Shown piece by piece: positions 9,001 through 18,407 of a DNA stretch of 64,000 nt (position 1 is its first letter; every line of letters starts with the position of its first letter). The DNA is taken from positions 91,922 through 155,921 of the forward strand of contig NZ_LMEM01000016.1 of NCBI RefSeq assembly GCF_001426345.1. The letters run 5' to 3'. A program made the translations under genes and the position numbers. Source of the stretch: Devosia sp. Root436. GTDB taxonomy: Bacteria; Pseudomonadota; Alphaproteobacteria; Rhizobiales; Devosiaceae. The notes below the pieces were generated by a model. The model saw only the letters and a program-made list of their open reading frames with translations, was not told the DNA's origin and searched no databases.

Positions 9001-11231
9001 CCATCCCCAACGACATCCACATCACCCCCGAACTCGTTGCCGACCATGGCCTCAAGCCGGACGAATACCAGAAGATCATCGACCTGATCGGGCGCGAGCC
9101 AACCTATACCGAATTGGGCATCTTCTCGGCGATGTGGAACGAGCATTGCTCCTACAAGTCATCCAAGAAGTGGCTCAAGACGCTGCCGACATCAGGCCCG
9201 CGCGTCATCCAGGGGCCGGGCGAGAATGCCGGCGTGGTCGATATCGGCGACGGCCAGGCTATCGTTTTCAAGATGGAATCGCATAACCATCCCAGCTTCA
9301 TCGAACCCTATCAGGGCGCCGGTACCGGCATGGGCGGCATCCTGCGCGACGTCTTCACCATGGGCGCCCGCCCGGTCGCTGCGATGAACGCCCTGCGCTT
9401 CGGCGCACCGGAACACGACAAGACCCGCCATCTCGTCTCCGGCGTCGTCGCCGGCATCGGCGGCTATGGCAATGCCTTCGGCGTGCCAACCGTGGGCGGC
9501 GAAGTCGAATTCGACGAGCGCTACAACGGCAATATCCTGGTCAACGCCTTTGCGGCAGGCCTGGCCGATACCGACAAGATTTTCTATTCCAAGGCCGAAG
9601 GCGTCGGCCTGCCGGTGGTGTATCTCGGCGCCAAGACCGGGCGCGACGGCGTCGGCGGCGCCACCATGGCCTCCGCCGAATTCGGCGACGACATCGAAGA
9701 AAAGCGCCCGACAGTGCAGGTCGGCGACCCCTTCACCGAAAAGCGCCTGCTCGAAGCTTGCCTCGAACTGATGGCCACCGGCGCCGTCATCGCCATCCAG
9801 GATATGGGTGCGGCCGGCCTCACCTGCTCTGCCGTCGAAATGGGTGCCAAGGGCGACCTCGGCATCGAGCTCGATCTCGACAAGGTGCCGGTGCGCGAGG
9901 AGCGCATGACGCCCTATGAGATGATGCTGAGCGAAAGCCAGGAGCGCATGCTCATGGTGCTGCATCCCGAAAAGGAAGCGGTCGCCCGTGCCGTGTTCGA
10001 AAAGTGGGAGCTCGATTTCGCCACCGTCGGCATTACCACCGACGACCTGCGCTTCCGCGTGAAGTGGCAGGGTGAGGAAGTTGCCAACCTGCCGATCAAG
10101 GAACTGGGCGACGAAGCCCCCGAATATGACCGCCCCTGGACCGAGCCGAAAAAGCCCGCCCAGTTGGCTGCCGGCGACGTGCCGCAGATGGATGTGGCCG
10201 ACGCCCTGCTCAAGCTGATGGGCAGCCATCAGGTCGCCTCCCGCCGCTGGGTCTACGAACAATACGACACGCTGATCCAGGGCAATTCCCTGCAGCGCCC
10301 CGGCGGCGATGCCGGCGTGATCCGCGTCGAAGGCCACGCCACCAAGGGCCTCGCCTTCTCGTCCGATGTGACGCCGCGCTATTGCGAAGCCGATCCCTAT
10401 GAGGGCGGAAAGCAGGCCGTGGCTGAATGCTGGCGTAACCTGACGGCGACCGGGGCCGAGCCGCTTGCGGCCACCGACAATCTCAATTTCGGCAATCCTG
10501 AACGTCCCGAAATCATGGGCCAGCTCGTCCATGCGATCAAAGGCATCGGAGAAGCCTGCCTGGCGCTGGATTTCCCCATCGTTTCGGGCAATGTCAGCCT
10601 CTACAACGAAACCAATGGCCGCGGCATCCTGCCGACCCCCACCATTGGCGGCGTGGGCCTGCTGCCCGATTGGGACCAGATGGCGCGCATCGGCTTTGCC
10701 GGACCCGATCAGGTCATCCTGCTGGTCGGAGCACCCGCCAGCCGCGGCACCCATCTCGGCCAGTCGATCTACCTGCGCGACCTGTTCGGTCGCAAGGATG
10801 GCCCGCCGCCGCATATCGACCTGGCCCACGAAAGGCGCACCGGCGATTTCGTACGCAAGCTGATCCGCTCGGGCGTCGCCACCGCCTGCCACGATCTCTC
10901 CGATGGCGGCCTCGGCGTGGCCCTGGCCGAAATGGCCGTGGCCTCCGGCATCGGCGCCACCATCACCGATCTCGCCGACCAGGACCCTATCCTGCAATAT
11001 TTCGGCGAAGACCAGGGCCGCTATCTCGTCACCGTCAATCTCGACCCGCAGGGCGAGGCGCTGGCGGCGCTGTGGCGCGATGCCGAGGCAGCGGGCGTCT
11101 TCGCACCGTGGATCGGCACCACCGGCGGCACCGATCTCGTGCTCGGCGCAGCCCGGCCGCTGGCGGTTGCCGCGCTCAGGGCCGCCCATGAAGGCTGGTT
11201 CCCCAGCTACATGGATGGAGAGGCTGCATAA
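8997..11231 (+). CDS. purL: FGAM synthetase catalytic subunit PurL
   Basis: The 744-aa small-type PurL converts FGAR, ATP and ammonia to FGAM. The length matches the subunit that works with separate PurS and PurQ. It carries recognisable family stretches such as [18 protein letters not shown] near the N-terminus, [20 protein letters not shown], and [19 protein letters not shown] in the AIRS-like ATP-binding half. The ATG at 8997 overlaps the end of the preceding membrane-protein gene. A long open frame on the opposite strand (9192-11294) is an antisense shadow caused by GC-rich codon usage. Confidence 0.97.
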   Translation: MTIPNDIHITPELVADHGLKPDEYQKIIDLIGREPTYTELGIFSAMWNEHCSYKSSKKWLKTLPTSGPRVIQGPGENAGVVDIGDGQAIVFKMESHNHPSFIEPYQGAGTGMGGILRDVFTMGARPVAAMNALRFGAPEHDKTRHLVSGVVAGIGGYGNAFGVPTVGGEVEFDERYNGNILVNAFAAGLADTDKIFYSKAEGVGLPVVYLGAKTGRDGVGGATMASAEFGDDIEEKRPTVQVGDPFTEKRLLEACLELMATGAVIAIQDMGAAGLTCSAVEMGAKGDLGIELDLDKVPVREERMTPYEMMLSESQERMLMVLHPEKEAVARAVFEKWELDFATVGITTDDLRFRVKWQGEEVANLPIKELGDEAPEYDRPWTEPKKPAQLAAGDVPQMDVADALLKLMGSHQVASRRWVYEQYDTLIQGNSLQRPGGDAGVIRVEGHATKGLAFSSDVTPRYCEADPYEGGKQAVAECWRNLTATGAEPLAATDNLNFGNPERPEIMGQLVHAIKGIGEACLALDFPIVSGNVSLYNETNGRGILPTPTIGGVGLLPDWDQMARIGFAGPDQVILLVGAPASRGTHLGQSIYLRDLFGRKDGPPPHIDLAHERRTGDFVRKLIRSGVATACHDLSDGGLGVALAEMAVASGIGATITDLADQDPILQYFGEDQGRYLVTVNLDPQGEALAALWRDAEAAGVFAPWIGTTGGTDLVLGAARPLAVAALRAAHEGWFPSYMDGEAA

Positions 11232-11310
11232 TCCGCGCATCTGCCTTATGATCGCCGCTCTTTGGGGTGTTGTGACTCCCCGGGGCGGCGTCATTTAGTG
11301 GAGACTTCAG

Positions 11311-11862
11311 ATGAGATTTTTACCGGCAGTTCTGGCCCTTTCGCTCAGCTTCTTGCCGGTGGCCGCTTATGCCCAGACTGCGGGGATCAGCGGCTCTCCC
11401 TTGCCCGACCAGCCCTATACGCTGATCTACCCCGATGTCATGGTGACCAGCGGCGAGCCCGGCGGCCCGCTGACCATCAACCACCCCGGCCTGCCGCTGC
11501 AATGCGTGCTGACCGTCGTGCCGGTGGAAGATACCGGCTGGACCGCCGAGGGCGCTCTGGCGGAACTCGATGCGGCTGCCGTTGCCGCCGGCTGGAGCGA
11601 AACATTCCCCGGCTTCACCCTCGGGGCCAGCCTCGTCACCCGCTACCAGAGCAATCCGGCGCTGCAATATGAGGGCACCAGCACCGGCTCGGAGCAAGGC
11701 CCGATCACCCTGGTTCACACCGAAACGGTGGATGCCGGGAACGGCTACACCCTGGATTGCTTCTATGCCACCGAAATGGCTGCGGAAGCACGCCCCGTCG
11801 TCGACGCCATAATCGCCAACTTCTCCACAAGACAGGACGCGCAGCCCGTCGTTACCCCCTGA
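11311..11862 (+). CDS. Secreted protein of unknown function
   Basis: A 183-aa protein with a clear Sec signal peptide (MRFLPAVLALSLSFLPVAA, likely cut after AYA) and no recognisable domain. The mature part is acidic and rich in Gly, Thr and Pro, with two cysteines (LQCVLTV and LDCFYATE) that could form a disulfide in the periplasm. It starts 79 bp after purL on the same strand. I do not recognise the family. Confidence 0.7.
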   Translation: MRFLPAVLALSLSFLPVAAYAQTAGISGSPLPDQPYTLIYPDVMVTSGEPGGPLTINHPGLPLQCVLTVVPVEDTGWTAEGALAELDAAAVAAGWSETFPGFTLGASLVTRYQSNPALQYEGTSTGSEQGPITLVHTETVDAGNGYTLDCFYATEMAAEARPVVDAIIANFSTRQDAQPVVTP

Positions 11863-11952
11863 TCGACGCCTGCGATATTGAAGGCGCCCGACCCCCATGC
11901 CATATCATGGGCATGGTCCGGCATGGTGTCGGCAATAGCGAGGAGTCGAGCC

Positions 11953-12186
11953 ATGGCCATGGATGCCAGCGAAATAGAGCGCCGGATCAAGGCGGCCCTC
12001 CCCGATGCCGATATCGACATCCGCGATCTTGCCGGCGATGGCGACCACTGGGCGGCGACGGTGAAGTCCGAGCAATTCCGCGGCAAGACTCGGGTGCAGC
12101 AGCACAAGCTGGTCTATGATTCCCTGCAAGGCGACATGGGGGGTGCCCTCCATGCCCTCGCCCTCCAGACGGTCGTCCCGGACTGA
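11953..12186 (+). CDS. bolA: BolA-family protein
   Basis: A 77-aa BolA/YrbA-type protein with the class II KH-like fold: SEIERRIKAALPDADIDIRD, then a variable loop, then KTRVQQHKLVYDSLQ containing the invariant histidine (QQHKLVY). BolA proteins pair with monothiol CGFS glutaredoxins to handle [2Fe-2S] clusters; the grxD gene lies 1.5 kb downstream on the same strand. The ATG at 11953 has GAGGAG upstream; an ATG two codons later is also possible. In relatives bolA and grxD are usually nearly adjacent, whereas here three small genes lie between them. Confidence 0.9.
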   Translation: MAMDASEIERRIKAALPDADIDIRDLAGDGDHWAATVKSEQFRGKTRVQQHKLVYDSLQGDMGGALHALALQTVVPD

Positions 12187-12189
12187 TCA

Positions 12190-12513
12190 ATGTCGCTTCG
12201 CGATTCGCTTGACCTGATCCAGGCCGTCCGGCCCGACGCCGGCACTTCCGCACTCGAATACGAAATCCTGGCGGAACGTGCCGCCTCGCTCGGCGCCGCC
12301 GAGCAGCGTGTCGTCACAGCCATCGCCGCCCTCACATCGGCCGTCGATGACCGGGACACCTGTCTCTCCGAAGCCCGCCGAACCGTCTGGGAATATTTCG
12401 TGCAGCGCGAACTGGTCGGCTTCCGCAAGCACAATGACGTGATTCAGGAGCTCAACATTCCCCGTGAAGTCCTTGCAGGACTTGGCGCAATGCCGGCGAG
12501 CAACCGCCGATGA
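12190..12513 (+). CDS. DUF6665-like small protein
   Basis: A 107-aa, mainly helical soluble protein. The pattern ALEYEILAERAASLG followed by a helical middle, YFVQRELVGFRKHNDVIQEL, and IPREVLAGLGAMP resembles the DUF6665 family as I remember it. No catalytic residues stand out and no function is known. It begins 3 nt after the bolA stop and overlaps the HIT gene by 4 bases (ATGA), so it belongs to the same transcript. Family assignment is moderate. Confidence 0.6.
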   Translation: MSLRDSLDLIQAVRPDAGTSALEYEILAERAASLGAAEQRVVTAIAALTSAVDDRDTCLSEARRTVWEYFVQRELVGFRKHNDVIQELNIPREVLAGLGAMPASNRR

Positions 12514-12902
12514 CGCCGCAGCCGGACTGCCGCTTCTGCCTCGACAACCAACTGCTGGCCGACAAGCCCCTGCTGTCCAATGCGGCCTTCTATTTTCTGT
12601 CCAGCATCGATCCCGATGTGCGGCTGGCGGGCATGATCATTCCCCACCGCCACAGTGAAACGCCGTTCGAGATGACCCTGGACGAATGGACAGCCCTTCC
12701 CGACATGTTGGCGCAGGCCAAGACCTTCTTCGCTTCGGCCGCACCGGATGGATACACCCTGGGCTGGAACGTGGGCGCAGTGGCCGGGCAGCATGTGTTC
12801 CATACGCATATGCACATCCTGCCCCGCTTCAAGGGCGAGCCAGCCGAAGGCGCCGGCATCAGACGCATCCTGCGCCCGCAGGACTGGGTTGCCCCACGAT
12901 GA
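12510..12902 (+). CDS. HIT-family nucleotide-binding protein
   Basis: A 130-aa HIT protein. The histidine triad is present in GQHVFHTHMHILPR (HTHMHI core preceded by QHVF), and the N-terminal CRFCLDNQ gives a CxxC pair common in HIT proteins. Members hydrolyse or transfer nucleotides such as ApnA or AMP conjugates. It overlaps the upstream DUF6665-like gene and the downstream HAD gene by ATGA junctions. The precise substrate is not predictable. Confidence 0.85.
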   Translation: MTPQPDCRFCLDNQLLADKPLLSNAAFYFLSSIDPDVRLAGMIIPHRHSETPFEMTLDEWTALPDMLAQAKTFFASAAPDGYTLGWNVGAVAGQHVFHTHMHILPRFKGEPAEGAGIRRILRPQDWVAPR

Positions 12903-13529
12903 CCCGCGCCGTCTTCTTCGATGTCGACGGCGTGCTGGTGCATGGCTACCACGCCCGCCCGGAGCTGACCCGCCGCTGGAACGAGAATCTGCTGGCGGAC
13001 ATGGGCGTCGACCCCGACCGCTTCACCGACGAGTTCATCTTCGACATCTTCATCAAGAAGGTTGTTGTCGGCGAAACGGCCATCATCGACGCACTGGAGC
13101 GCCGCCTGCCCAGACTGGGCTATCGGGGCTCGCCCATGACATTCCTGCACTATTGGCTGTCACACGACTCGACCCTCAATACGGATCTGATCGCGGTAGT
13201 CAGGACGCTTAAGGCTGCTGGCGATATCAGGCTCTACATCGCCACCAATCAGGATCACACCCGCGCGCAATGGCTCTGGCACACGCTTGAACTCAGCGAA
13301 TTGTTCGAGGACATCTTCTATTCGGCCCGGGCCGGGGTTCCGCAAACCCGAGACCGGCTTCTTCGACTTCATCGAGCAGCGCATCGGCCCCCAATCGGAG
13401 CCGCCGCTCTTTTTTGACGATACGCCCAAGGTCGTCGACGGCGCCCGCCGGCATGGCTGGGAAGCCGTGCTGTTCAACACGGTCGAGGACTGCACGACCC
13501 ACCCGTGGATCGCCGAACGCCTGCGATGA
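12899..13529 (+). pseudogene. HAD-superfamily hydrolase interrupted by a +1 frameshift
   Basis: The first ~145 codons from ATG 12899 encode a HAD hydrolase: motif I AVFFDVDGVLV with the nucleophile Asp, a helical cap, then YIATNQDH (motif II). The frame then turns to unrelated residues after SARAG, while the next frame continues the family sequence as FRKPETGFFDFIEQR, with FFDDTPKVVDGARRHGWE (acidic motif IV) to a stop at 13529. Removing one G from the four-G run at 13334-13337 restores one continuous ~209-aa protein. This may be a real inactivating mutation or a homopolymer sequencing error. It overlaps the HIT gene by ATGA. Confidence 0.8.
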
Positions 13530-13592
13530 CCAGCCATTCACTCACACCCTTGCCGATGCTATTCGGGTATAGCCCTGATGGCCTTCTCGCCT

Positions 13593-13617
13593 CCAATCGC
13601 TCCACAGGAGCGATTGG
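13593..13617. repeat. 11-bp perfect stem hairpin in the gap before grxD
   Basis: CCAATCGCTCC (13593-13603) and GGAGCGATTGG (13607-13617) form a perfect stem with a 3-nt loop. It lies in the 188-bp gap between the HAD gene and grxD. No T-tract follows, so it looks more like a short dispersed palindrome or mRNA-end structure than a classical terminator. Confidence 0.5.
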
Positions 13618-13717
13618 CCTACGGGACGGTTCGAAGTCTCGACAGCGCCCAAGTCCTGTCCTATTTAAGGGCAACAGCAAGCGGCCCTTGATCCCGCCCT
13701 CTCGAAAGGTTTTCGCC

Positions 13718-14053
13718 ATGACCGACATCAACGCCTTCATCGACGACAAGGTGAAGAATAACGACGTGTTCCTGTTCATGAAGGGGTCGCCGGACTTTCC
13801 GCAATGCGGCTTTTCCGGGCAGGTCGTTCAGATACTGAGCTATCTCGGAGTCGAATATGGCAGCGCCAATGTACTCGAGAGCGCCGAATTGCGTGACGGC
13901 ATCAAGGCTTACACCAACTGGCCGACCATTCCCCAGCTCTATGTGAAGGGCGAATTCGTCGGCGGCGCCGATATCGTCCGCGAGATGTTCCAGGCCGGCG
14001 AACTGCAGTCACACCTGCAGAATTCCGGTATTGCCGTCAAGCAGACGGCCTGA
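13718..14053 (+). CDS. grxD: Monothiol glutaredoxin, Grx4 type
   Basis: A 111-aa monothiol glutaredoxin with active-site CGFS at residues 30-33 (SPDFPQCGFSGQ), the TIPQLYVKGEFVGGADI glutathione-binding stretch and a WPT motif before it. These proteins ligate a [2Fe-2S] cluster with glutathione and transfer it, commonly in a heterodimer with BolA, whose gene lies upstream. The ATG at 13718 gives the conserved start MTDINAFIDDKV; the frame is open upstream without homology. An intrinsic terminator follows directly. Confidence 0.95.
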   Translation: MTDINAFIDDKVKNNDVFLFMKGSPDFPQCGFSGQVVQILSYLGVEYGSANVLESAELRDGIKAYTNWPTIPQLYVKGEFVGGADIVREMFQAGELQSHLQNSGIAVKQTA

Positions 14054-14074
14054 TTTCCGGCGTTTTTCCTGCAC

Positions 14075-14099
14075 AAAGCCCGGTCCCTGGCCGGGCTTT
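14075..14099 (+). terminator. Intrinsic terminator after grxD
   Basis: AAAGCCCGG (14075-14083) pairs with CCGGGCTTT (14091-14099) over a 7-nt loop, 22 bases after the grxD stop. The A/T-ended stem is typical of bidirectional intrinsic terminators and closes the bolA-grxD gene group. Confidence 0.75.
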
Positions 14100-14201
14100 G
14101 CCATGCTTATCACTCGAGTTGATGAGCCCCATTCGGCAATATCACTTTGCGCGATGGCCGGCCGGGCGTAGATAGAACATCCACTCTCCGGATGCTCCCC
14201 C

Positions 14202-15419
14202 ATGACCACGTCCACCCTTCGCCCCGCAGTTCCGCTGCTCGTGCTGATCATCGCCGGCTGCATCATTGCGGCCGTGGGGAATGGCATTCGCAGCAGCTTC
14301 GGTCTGTTCACCCTGCCGATGACGGGCGATCTGGGGCTGACGCGCGAGGGCTGGGGCATGGCCATGGCCATCCAGAACCTGGCCTGGGGCATTGCCCAGC
14401 CCTTTGCCGGAGCCTGGGCCGACCGCGTCGGCACCGGCCGCACCGTCGCCGCGGGTCTTGCTGTCTATGCCGCTGGCGTTCTGGCCATGGCCTTCTCGCC
14501 CGATGCGGGCTGGATGACGCTGACTGCCGGCGTGGTTGCCGGTGTGGGTATTGCCGTCAGTTCCTTCTCCGTGGTCATGGTGGCCTTCGGCCGCTCCGTG
14601 CCCATGGAAAAGCGCTCCCTGATCTTCGGCGTGGCCACTGCCGCCTCGTCTTTCGGCCAGTTCGCCTTTGCGCCCATCAGCCAGGGCTTCATCAATGCCT
14701 TCGGCTGGCAATCCGCCCTGGTCTACCTGGCCATGGCCTTGTTGCTGGTCATTCCGCTGAGCTACGCCCTGCGCGGTCGCACCGAGAACACCACCGGCCA
14801 GGCCGACCTGCCCTTCATGGAGGCGCTGGCCAAGGCCTGGGGCCATGGTTCCTACCGCCTGCTGGTGATCGGTTTCTTCGTCTGCGGCTTCCACCTGGCC
14901 TTTATTAACGTCCACATGCCGGCCTATCTTGTGCAATGCGGCCTGTCGCCGGAAGTCGGCAGTTGGACCATCGCCGTCATCGGCCTGTTCAATATCGCCG
15001 GCTCGCTGCTGTCGGGCTATCTCGGCGGCCGCCTGCCCAAGCAGTTGTTGCTGGCGACCATCTATTTCCTGCGCGCCGTGGCCATCGGGCTGTTCCTGCT
15101 GATTCCGGTCAGCGAGGTCACCGCCTATGCCTTTGCCGCCGCCATGGGCCTGCTATGGCTCTCCACCGTGCCGCTGACGGCGGGGTTGGTGAGCCTGTTC
15201 TTCGGTGCCCGCTATATGGGCATGCTCTATGGCGTCGCCTTCCTCAGCCACCAGGTCGGCTCCTTCGTCGGCGTCTGGCTGGGCGGCTATGTCTATGACC
15301 ATACCGGCTCCTACAGCCTGGTATGGTATCTCGGGATCGTGCTGGGCCTTGCTTCGGCCGCCGTGCATATCCCGATCAATGAGCGCAGCGCGCCCAGTTT
15401 CGCGCTCAAACCGGCCTGA
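14202..15419 (+). CDS. MFS transporter, oxalate/formate antiporter-like
   Basis: A 405-aa major facilitator with about 12 transmembrane helices. The first loop shows GIRSSFGLFTLPMTGDLGLT and the inter-helix motif AGAWADRVGTGRTV (MFS motif A-like), and the C-terminal half has GARYMGMLYGVAFLSHQVG. The layout resembles monocarboxylate/oxalate-formate-type transporters of the MFS_1 group, but the substrate is unknown. The gene is monocistronic, flanked by the grxD terminator and a second MFS gene on the same strand. Confidence 0.8.
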   Translation: MTTSTLRPAVPLLVLIIAGCIIAAVGNGIRSSFGLFTLPMTGDLGLTREGWGMAMAIQNLAWGIAQPFAGAWADRVGTGRTVAAGLAVYAAGVLAMAFSPDAGWMTLTAGVVAGVGIAVSSFSVVMVAFGRSVPMEKRSLIFGVATAASSFGQFAFAPISQGFINAFGWQSALVYLAMALLLVIPLSYALRGRTENTTGQADLPFMEALAKAWGHGSYRLLVIGFFVCGFHLAFINVHMPAYLVQCGLSPEVGSWTIAVIGLFNIAGSLLSGYLGGRLPKQLLLATIYFLRAVAIGLFLLIPVSEVTAYAFAAAMGLLWLSTVPLTAGLVSLFFGARYMGMLYGVAFLSHQVGSFVGVWLGGYVYDHTGSYSLVWYLGIVLGLASAAVHIPINERSAPSFALKPA

Positions 15420-15549
15420 TCCGCGCTATCGGCAGGAACCATCGGTTTCTGCCGATACAGTCTTGCAAATGTCGCCTTGCGGGTTCATGGTCCGCGCCGT
15501 ATTTCCCCGCGCCCGTTTTCTCGCGGCGACACCATTCCAGGTTCCTTTG

Positions 15550-16803
15550 ATGTCCGATCATTTCACGCGGGTTCTCTCGCGCCCCGAATTCATTGCCCTT
15601 ATGGCTGCCCTGATGGCGCTCAACGCGCTGGCCATCGACGTCATGCTGCCGGCTTTGCCCTATATGGGCGAGGCGCTTGGCGTGGTGAGTGAGAACGAAC
15701 GGCAATATGTCATCGCCGCCTATATGCTGGGCATGGGCATTGCCGTGCTCGGCTTCGGCCCGCTAACCGACCGCTTCGGCCGGCGCGCGCCGCTGCTGGC
15801 GGGCATGGGCATCTATGTCGTGGCCGCCATTGCCGCCGTCTTCGCGCCAAGCTTTGCCGTGCTGCTGGTGCTGCGCTTCATCCAGGGCATGGGCGCCGCC
15901 AGCGTGCGCGTCATCGCCACGGCTGTCGTGCGCGACCGCTATTCGGGCCGCGAAATGGCCGAAGTCATGTCGCTGACCTTCATGGTGTTCATGGCCATCC
16001 CCATCGTCGCGCCCGGCATCGGCCAGGTGCTGCTGCTGACCGGTCCATGGCAGGCCATTTTCATCTTCATGGGCCTGCTCGCCGCGGTCTTCTGGCTGTG
16101 GACCTATATTCGCCTGCCCGAAACCCTGCCGGTCGATGCCCGTCGTCCGCTGAGCTTCAAGGCGGTGCTCAGCGGCTTCGTCATCGTCTTCACCAACCGC
16201 GGGGCCTTCTCCTATGGCCTGGCCGGCATGTTCCTGTTTGGCGCCCTGTTCGGCTTCATCAGTTCGGCCCAGCAGATCTATGTCGATATCTATGGCCTGG
16301 GCGTCTATTTTCCCGTCGCCTTCGCGGCCATGGCGGGGCTGATGGCGGTTTCGTCCTTCACCAATTCGCGCATCGTGCGCCGGCTCGGCATGCGCCGGCT
16401 GTCGCATGGCGCGGTGCTGAGCTTCACGGCCTTCAGCGGCGTCTGGCTGGCCTTCGCCCTCAGCGGCTTCCTGCCGCTATGGCTGTTCTTCTCGCTGCTG
16501 GCCATCGTCATGTTCAGCTTCGGCTGGGCCGCGTCGAACATGAACTCGCTATCCATGGAGCCGCTTGGCGCAGTCGCGGGCACGGCATCGGCCGTGTTCG
16601 GCTTCATCCAGACCGTGGGCGGCGCGCTGATCGGCAGCTATACCGGCCAGCATTTCAACGGCACGACCGTTCCCACGGCCACCGGCTATTTCCTCATGGG
16701 TGCGCTGGCGCTGGTATGCATCCTGGTCGCCGAGCGTGGCCGGCTGTTCGGCGTCGGCGAGCAATATGCCCATGCCGACGCCGTGCCTGAAGCTGGTCAC
16801 TGA
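15550..16803 (+). CDS. Bcr/CflA-type multidrug MFS transporter
   Basis: A 417-aa 12-helix drug:proton antiporter. The opening [19 protein letters not shown] is typical of the Bcr/CflA subfamily, as are [16 protein letters not shown] (motif A) and [21 protein letters not shown] (motif C-like region). The ATG at 15550 is chosen because the N-terminal cytoplasmic segment then has family length; upstream in-frame starts lack support. Its stop overlaps the clpP stop on the opposite strand by 7 bases (convergent genes). Substrates of such pumps range from bicyclomycin to chloramphenicol and cannot be predicted. Confidence 0.85.
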   Translation: MSDHFTRVLSRPEFIALMAALMALNALAIDVMLPALPYMGEALGVVSENERQYVIAAYMLGMGIAVLGFGPLTDRFGRRAPLLAGMGIYVVAAIAAVFAPSFAVLLVLRFIQGMGAASVRVIATAVVRDRYSGREMAEVMSLTFMVFMAIPIVAPGIGQVLLLTGPWQAIFIFMGLLAAVFWLWTYIRLPETLPVDARRPLSFKAVLSGFVIVFTNRGAFSYGLAGMFLFGALFGFISSAQQIYVDIYGLGVYFPVAFAAMAGLMAVSSFTNSRIVRRLGMRRLSHGAVLSFTAFSGVWLAFALSGFLPLWLFFSLLAIVMFSFGWAASNMNSLSMEPLGAVAGTASAVFGFIQTVGGALIGSYTGQHFNGTTVPTATGYFLMGALALVCILVAERGRLFGVGEQYAHADAVPEAGH

Positions 16804-17429
16804 CCGCTTTCGGGCGCCGCCGGTCCTTCGATCTGGCTGCGGTCGCTATAGACATGGTCGACCAGGCCCCAGTTGCGGGCCTGGTCGGGCGTCATGAAAT
16901 TGTCCCGCTCCAGCGCGGCCTCGACCTCCTCGTAAGTCCGGCCGCAATGCTTGGCGTAGAGATTGTGCATGCGGCGCTTGAGCCGCTGGCTCTCCTCGGC
17001 ATGCAGCATGATATCGGTGACCTTGCCCTGATAGCCACCGCTGGGCTGGTGCAGCATGATCGAGGCATTGGGCAGGCAGATGCGGGTGCCCGGCTCGCCC
17101 GCCATCAGCAGGAATGAACCGGCCGACATGGCCATGCCCATGCAGAGCGTGCCCACCGGCGCCTTGATGAACTGCATCGTGTCATACATCGCCATGGCCG
17201 AGGTCACCACGCCACCCGGTGAGTTGATATAGAGGTAGATTTCCTTCTTGGGATTTTCCGCCTCGAGGAACAGCAATTGTGCGCAGACCAGCGAGGCCAT
17301 GTTGTCCTCGACCTCGCCATTGACGAAGATGATCCGCTCGCGCAGCAGGCGCGAATAGATATCGAACGAGCGTTCTCCGCGTGTGGTCTGCTCCACGACC
17401 ATAGGGACGAGCTGCATCATGTCGCGCAT
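16797..17429 (-). CDS. clpP: ATP-dependent Clp protease proteolytic subunit
   Basis: A 210-aa serine protease subunit that assembles into tetradecameric barrels and degrades substrates delivered by ClpX or ClpA. Catalytic serine is in [11 protein letters not shown], catalytic histidine in [12 protein letters not shown], and INSPGG forms the oxyanion region. The start at 17429 ([15 protein letters not shown]) has AGGAGA upstream, and the extra 15 codons of the longer frame have no support. A second clpP copy elsewhere is common in this group; here it is not next to clpX or tig, so it may be the accessory paralogue. Confidence 0.92.
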   Translation of the reverse strand: MRDMMQLVPMVVEQTTRGERSFDIYSRLLRERIIFVNGEVEDNMASLVCAQLLFLEAENPKKEIYLYINSPGGVVTSAMAMYDTMQFIKAPVGTLCMGMAMSAGSFLLMAGEPGTRICLPNASIMLHQPSGGYQGKVTDIMLHAEESQRLKRRMHNLYAKHCGRTYEEVEAALERDNFMTPDQARNWGLVDHVYSDRSQIEGPAAPESGQ

Positions 17430-17470
17430 CGGCGATTCTCCTGTTTTGATCTTGAAATTCACCCACCGTG

Positions 17471-17567
17471 TCATCCCGGCGCAGGCCGGGATCCATCCTG
17501 AGGTCTTCCCGCATTCACTGCGGGCTCTGTCATCTCAGGATGGATTCCGGCCTTCGCCGGAATGACA
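17471..17567. repeat. Long imperfect palindromic repeat between clpP and the SRPBCC gene
   Basis: Two ~32-base arms (17471-17502 and 17534-17567) are imperfect inverted copies, each containing its own inner hairpin (CCCGGC..GCCGGG and TTCCGGC..GCCGGAA) and the shared block CATCCTGAG/CTCAGGATG. The 31-bp centre holds a further CCCGCA/TGCGGG stem. This is the form of the dispersed extragenic palindromes common in alphaproteobacterial chromosomes, and it occupies almost all of the gap. Confidence 0.75.
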
Positions 17568-17583
17568 TCGCGGGAAACGGATG

Positions 17584-17922
17584 CTAGGCGGCCAGCATGA
17601 CCGGCCCGGCGATATTGCTGTTCGCCGCCACGGGCATCGCCATCGGCGCATGCGTCAGACGGAACCAGGTGCCGCCGTCACTGGTGGGGGTCAGCTCGAA
17701 GGTCACGAAGCTATCCTCCATGCCCACGATTGCGCCCTGCCCGGCTTCGCGCCAGCGATAGGTAAGGCTTCGATTTTCCTCTGCCGTGACCACCGCCAGG
17801 TCGAGATCCTGCGCGGGCTTCAGCCAGCGTTCGAGATATGCGGGGATGGTCAGCGCCCGCCAAACCTTTTCGGGCGGCGCATCGAGCGCACATTCGAACA
17901 CCAGCGCGTCCGTGTCGGTCAT
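17584..17922 (-). CDS. SRPBCC / AHSA1-domain protein
   Basis: A 112-aa helix-grip (START-like) protein: FECALDAPPEKVWRALTIPA at the start, the conserved WLKP (normally GWW/W-P region), SLTYRWRE and a C-terminal half that is shorter than usual (typical members are 140-160 aa). Such proteins bind hydrophobic ligands, and many are coupled to ArsR regulators. Its ATG overlaps the stop of the upstream ArsR gene by 4 bases, so the two form an operon. No ligand can be inferred. Confidence 0.8.
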   Translation of the reverse strand: MTDTDALVFECALDAPPEKVWRALTIPAYLERWLKPAQDLDLAVVTAEENRSLTYRWREAGQGAIVGMEDSFVTFELTPTSDGGTWFRLTHAPMAMPVAANSNIAGPVMLAA

Positions 17923-18233
17923 TGGTCCATCTCCTTGAGCAAATCCTTGAGCCCGTCGATACGATCAGGCCAGAAGGCGCGATAGCGCGCCAGCCATTCA
18001 TGCAGCGGCGCCATGCCGCCGGATTCGACGCGATAATTGACATAGCGCCCGTCGCGGCGCTCGCTGATCAACCCGGCCCCGCGCAGCACCGCCAGATGCT
18101 GGCTCATGGCCGGCTGCGAAATGGCAAAGCCCTCGCGCAGCTCGGTTGCAGTCATCTCGGCCGATGCCAGCCGCTCCAGGACGGCGCGGCGGGTCGGATC
18201 GGCCAGCACTTTGAAGATATCGGCATCGCTCAT
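17919..18233 (-). CDS. ArsR-family transcriptional regulator
   Basis: A 104-aa winged helix-turn-helix protein with IFKVLADPTRRAVLERLAS, recognition helix FAISQPAMSQHLAVLRGAGL and wing ERRDGRYVNYRV. It lacks the ELCVCDL-type metal site, so it belongs to the group of ArsR-like regulators that control SRPBCC genes and not metal resistance. The ATG at 18233 follows family length. A dyad of 6-bp arms lies immediately upstream and probably allows autoregulation of the ArsR-SRPBCC operon. Confidence 0.88.
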   Translation of the reverse strand: MSDADIFKVLADPTRRAVLERLASAEMTATELREGFAISQPAMSQHLAVLRGAGLISERRDGRYVNYRVESGGMAPLHEWLARYRAFWPDRIDGLKDLLKEMDQ

Positions 18234-18240
18234 GACGTCA

Positions 18241-18258
18241 CATAAGCACAGACTTATG
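18241..18258. promoter_or_regulatory. Candidate ArsR operator
   Basis: CATAAG (18241-18246) and CTTATG (18253-18258) are perfect inverted arms separated by 6 bp, 8 bases upstream of the ArsR start codon. Size and spacing fit ArsR-type operators. Confidence 0.6.
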
Positions 18259-18308
18259 AGTCGTGGCAAGGGGACGTTTGTTTCCCGCACCTCCATCATC
18301 ACCGGCCG

Positions 18309-18378
18309 TCATCCTCGGGCTTGGCCCGAGGACACTTCACTTGCGGAGCGCCCGGTAAGTACAGGGCCCTCAGGGTGA
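18309..18378. repeat. Dispersed palindromic repeat fragment
   Basis: GTCATCCTCGGGCTTGGCCC with its complementary CCGAGGA arm forms a hairpin, followed by a second region (CAGGGCCCTCAGGGTGAC) typical of the same class of extragenic repeats. It fills most of the gap between the ArsR operator and the inositol phosphatase-like gene. Confidence 0.5.
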
Positions 18379-18407
18379 CGATCTGTGGATGGGAGGTGAG
18401 GTGCGCC

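Noticed and set aside
9192..11294. 700-codon open frame on the minus strand across purL
   Set aside because: It is antisense to a highly conserved enzyme, has no recognisable domains, and results from GC-rich third positions.
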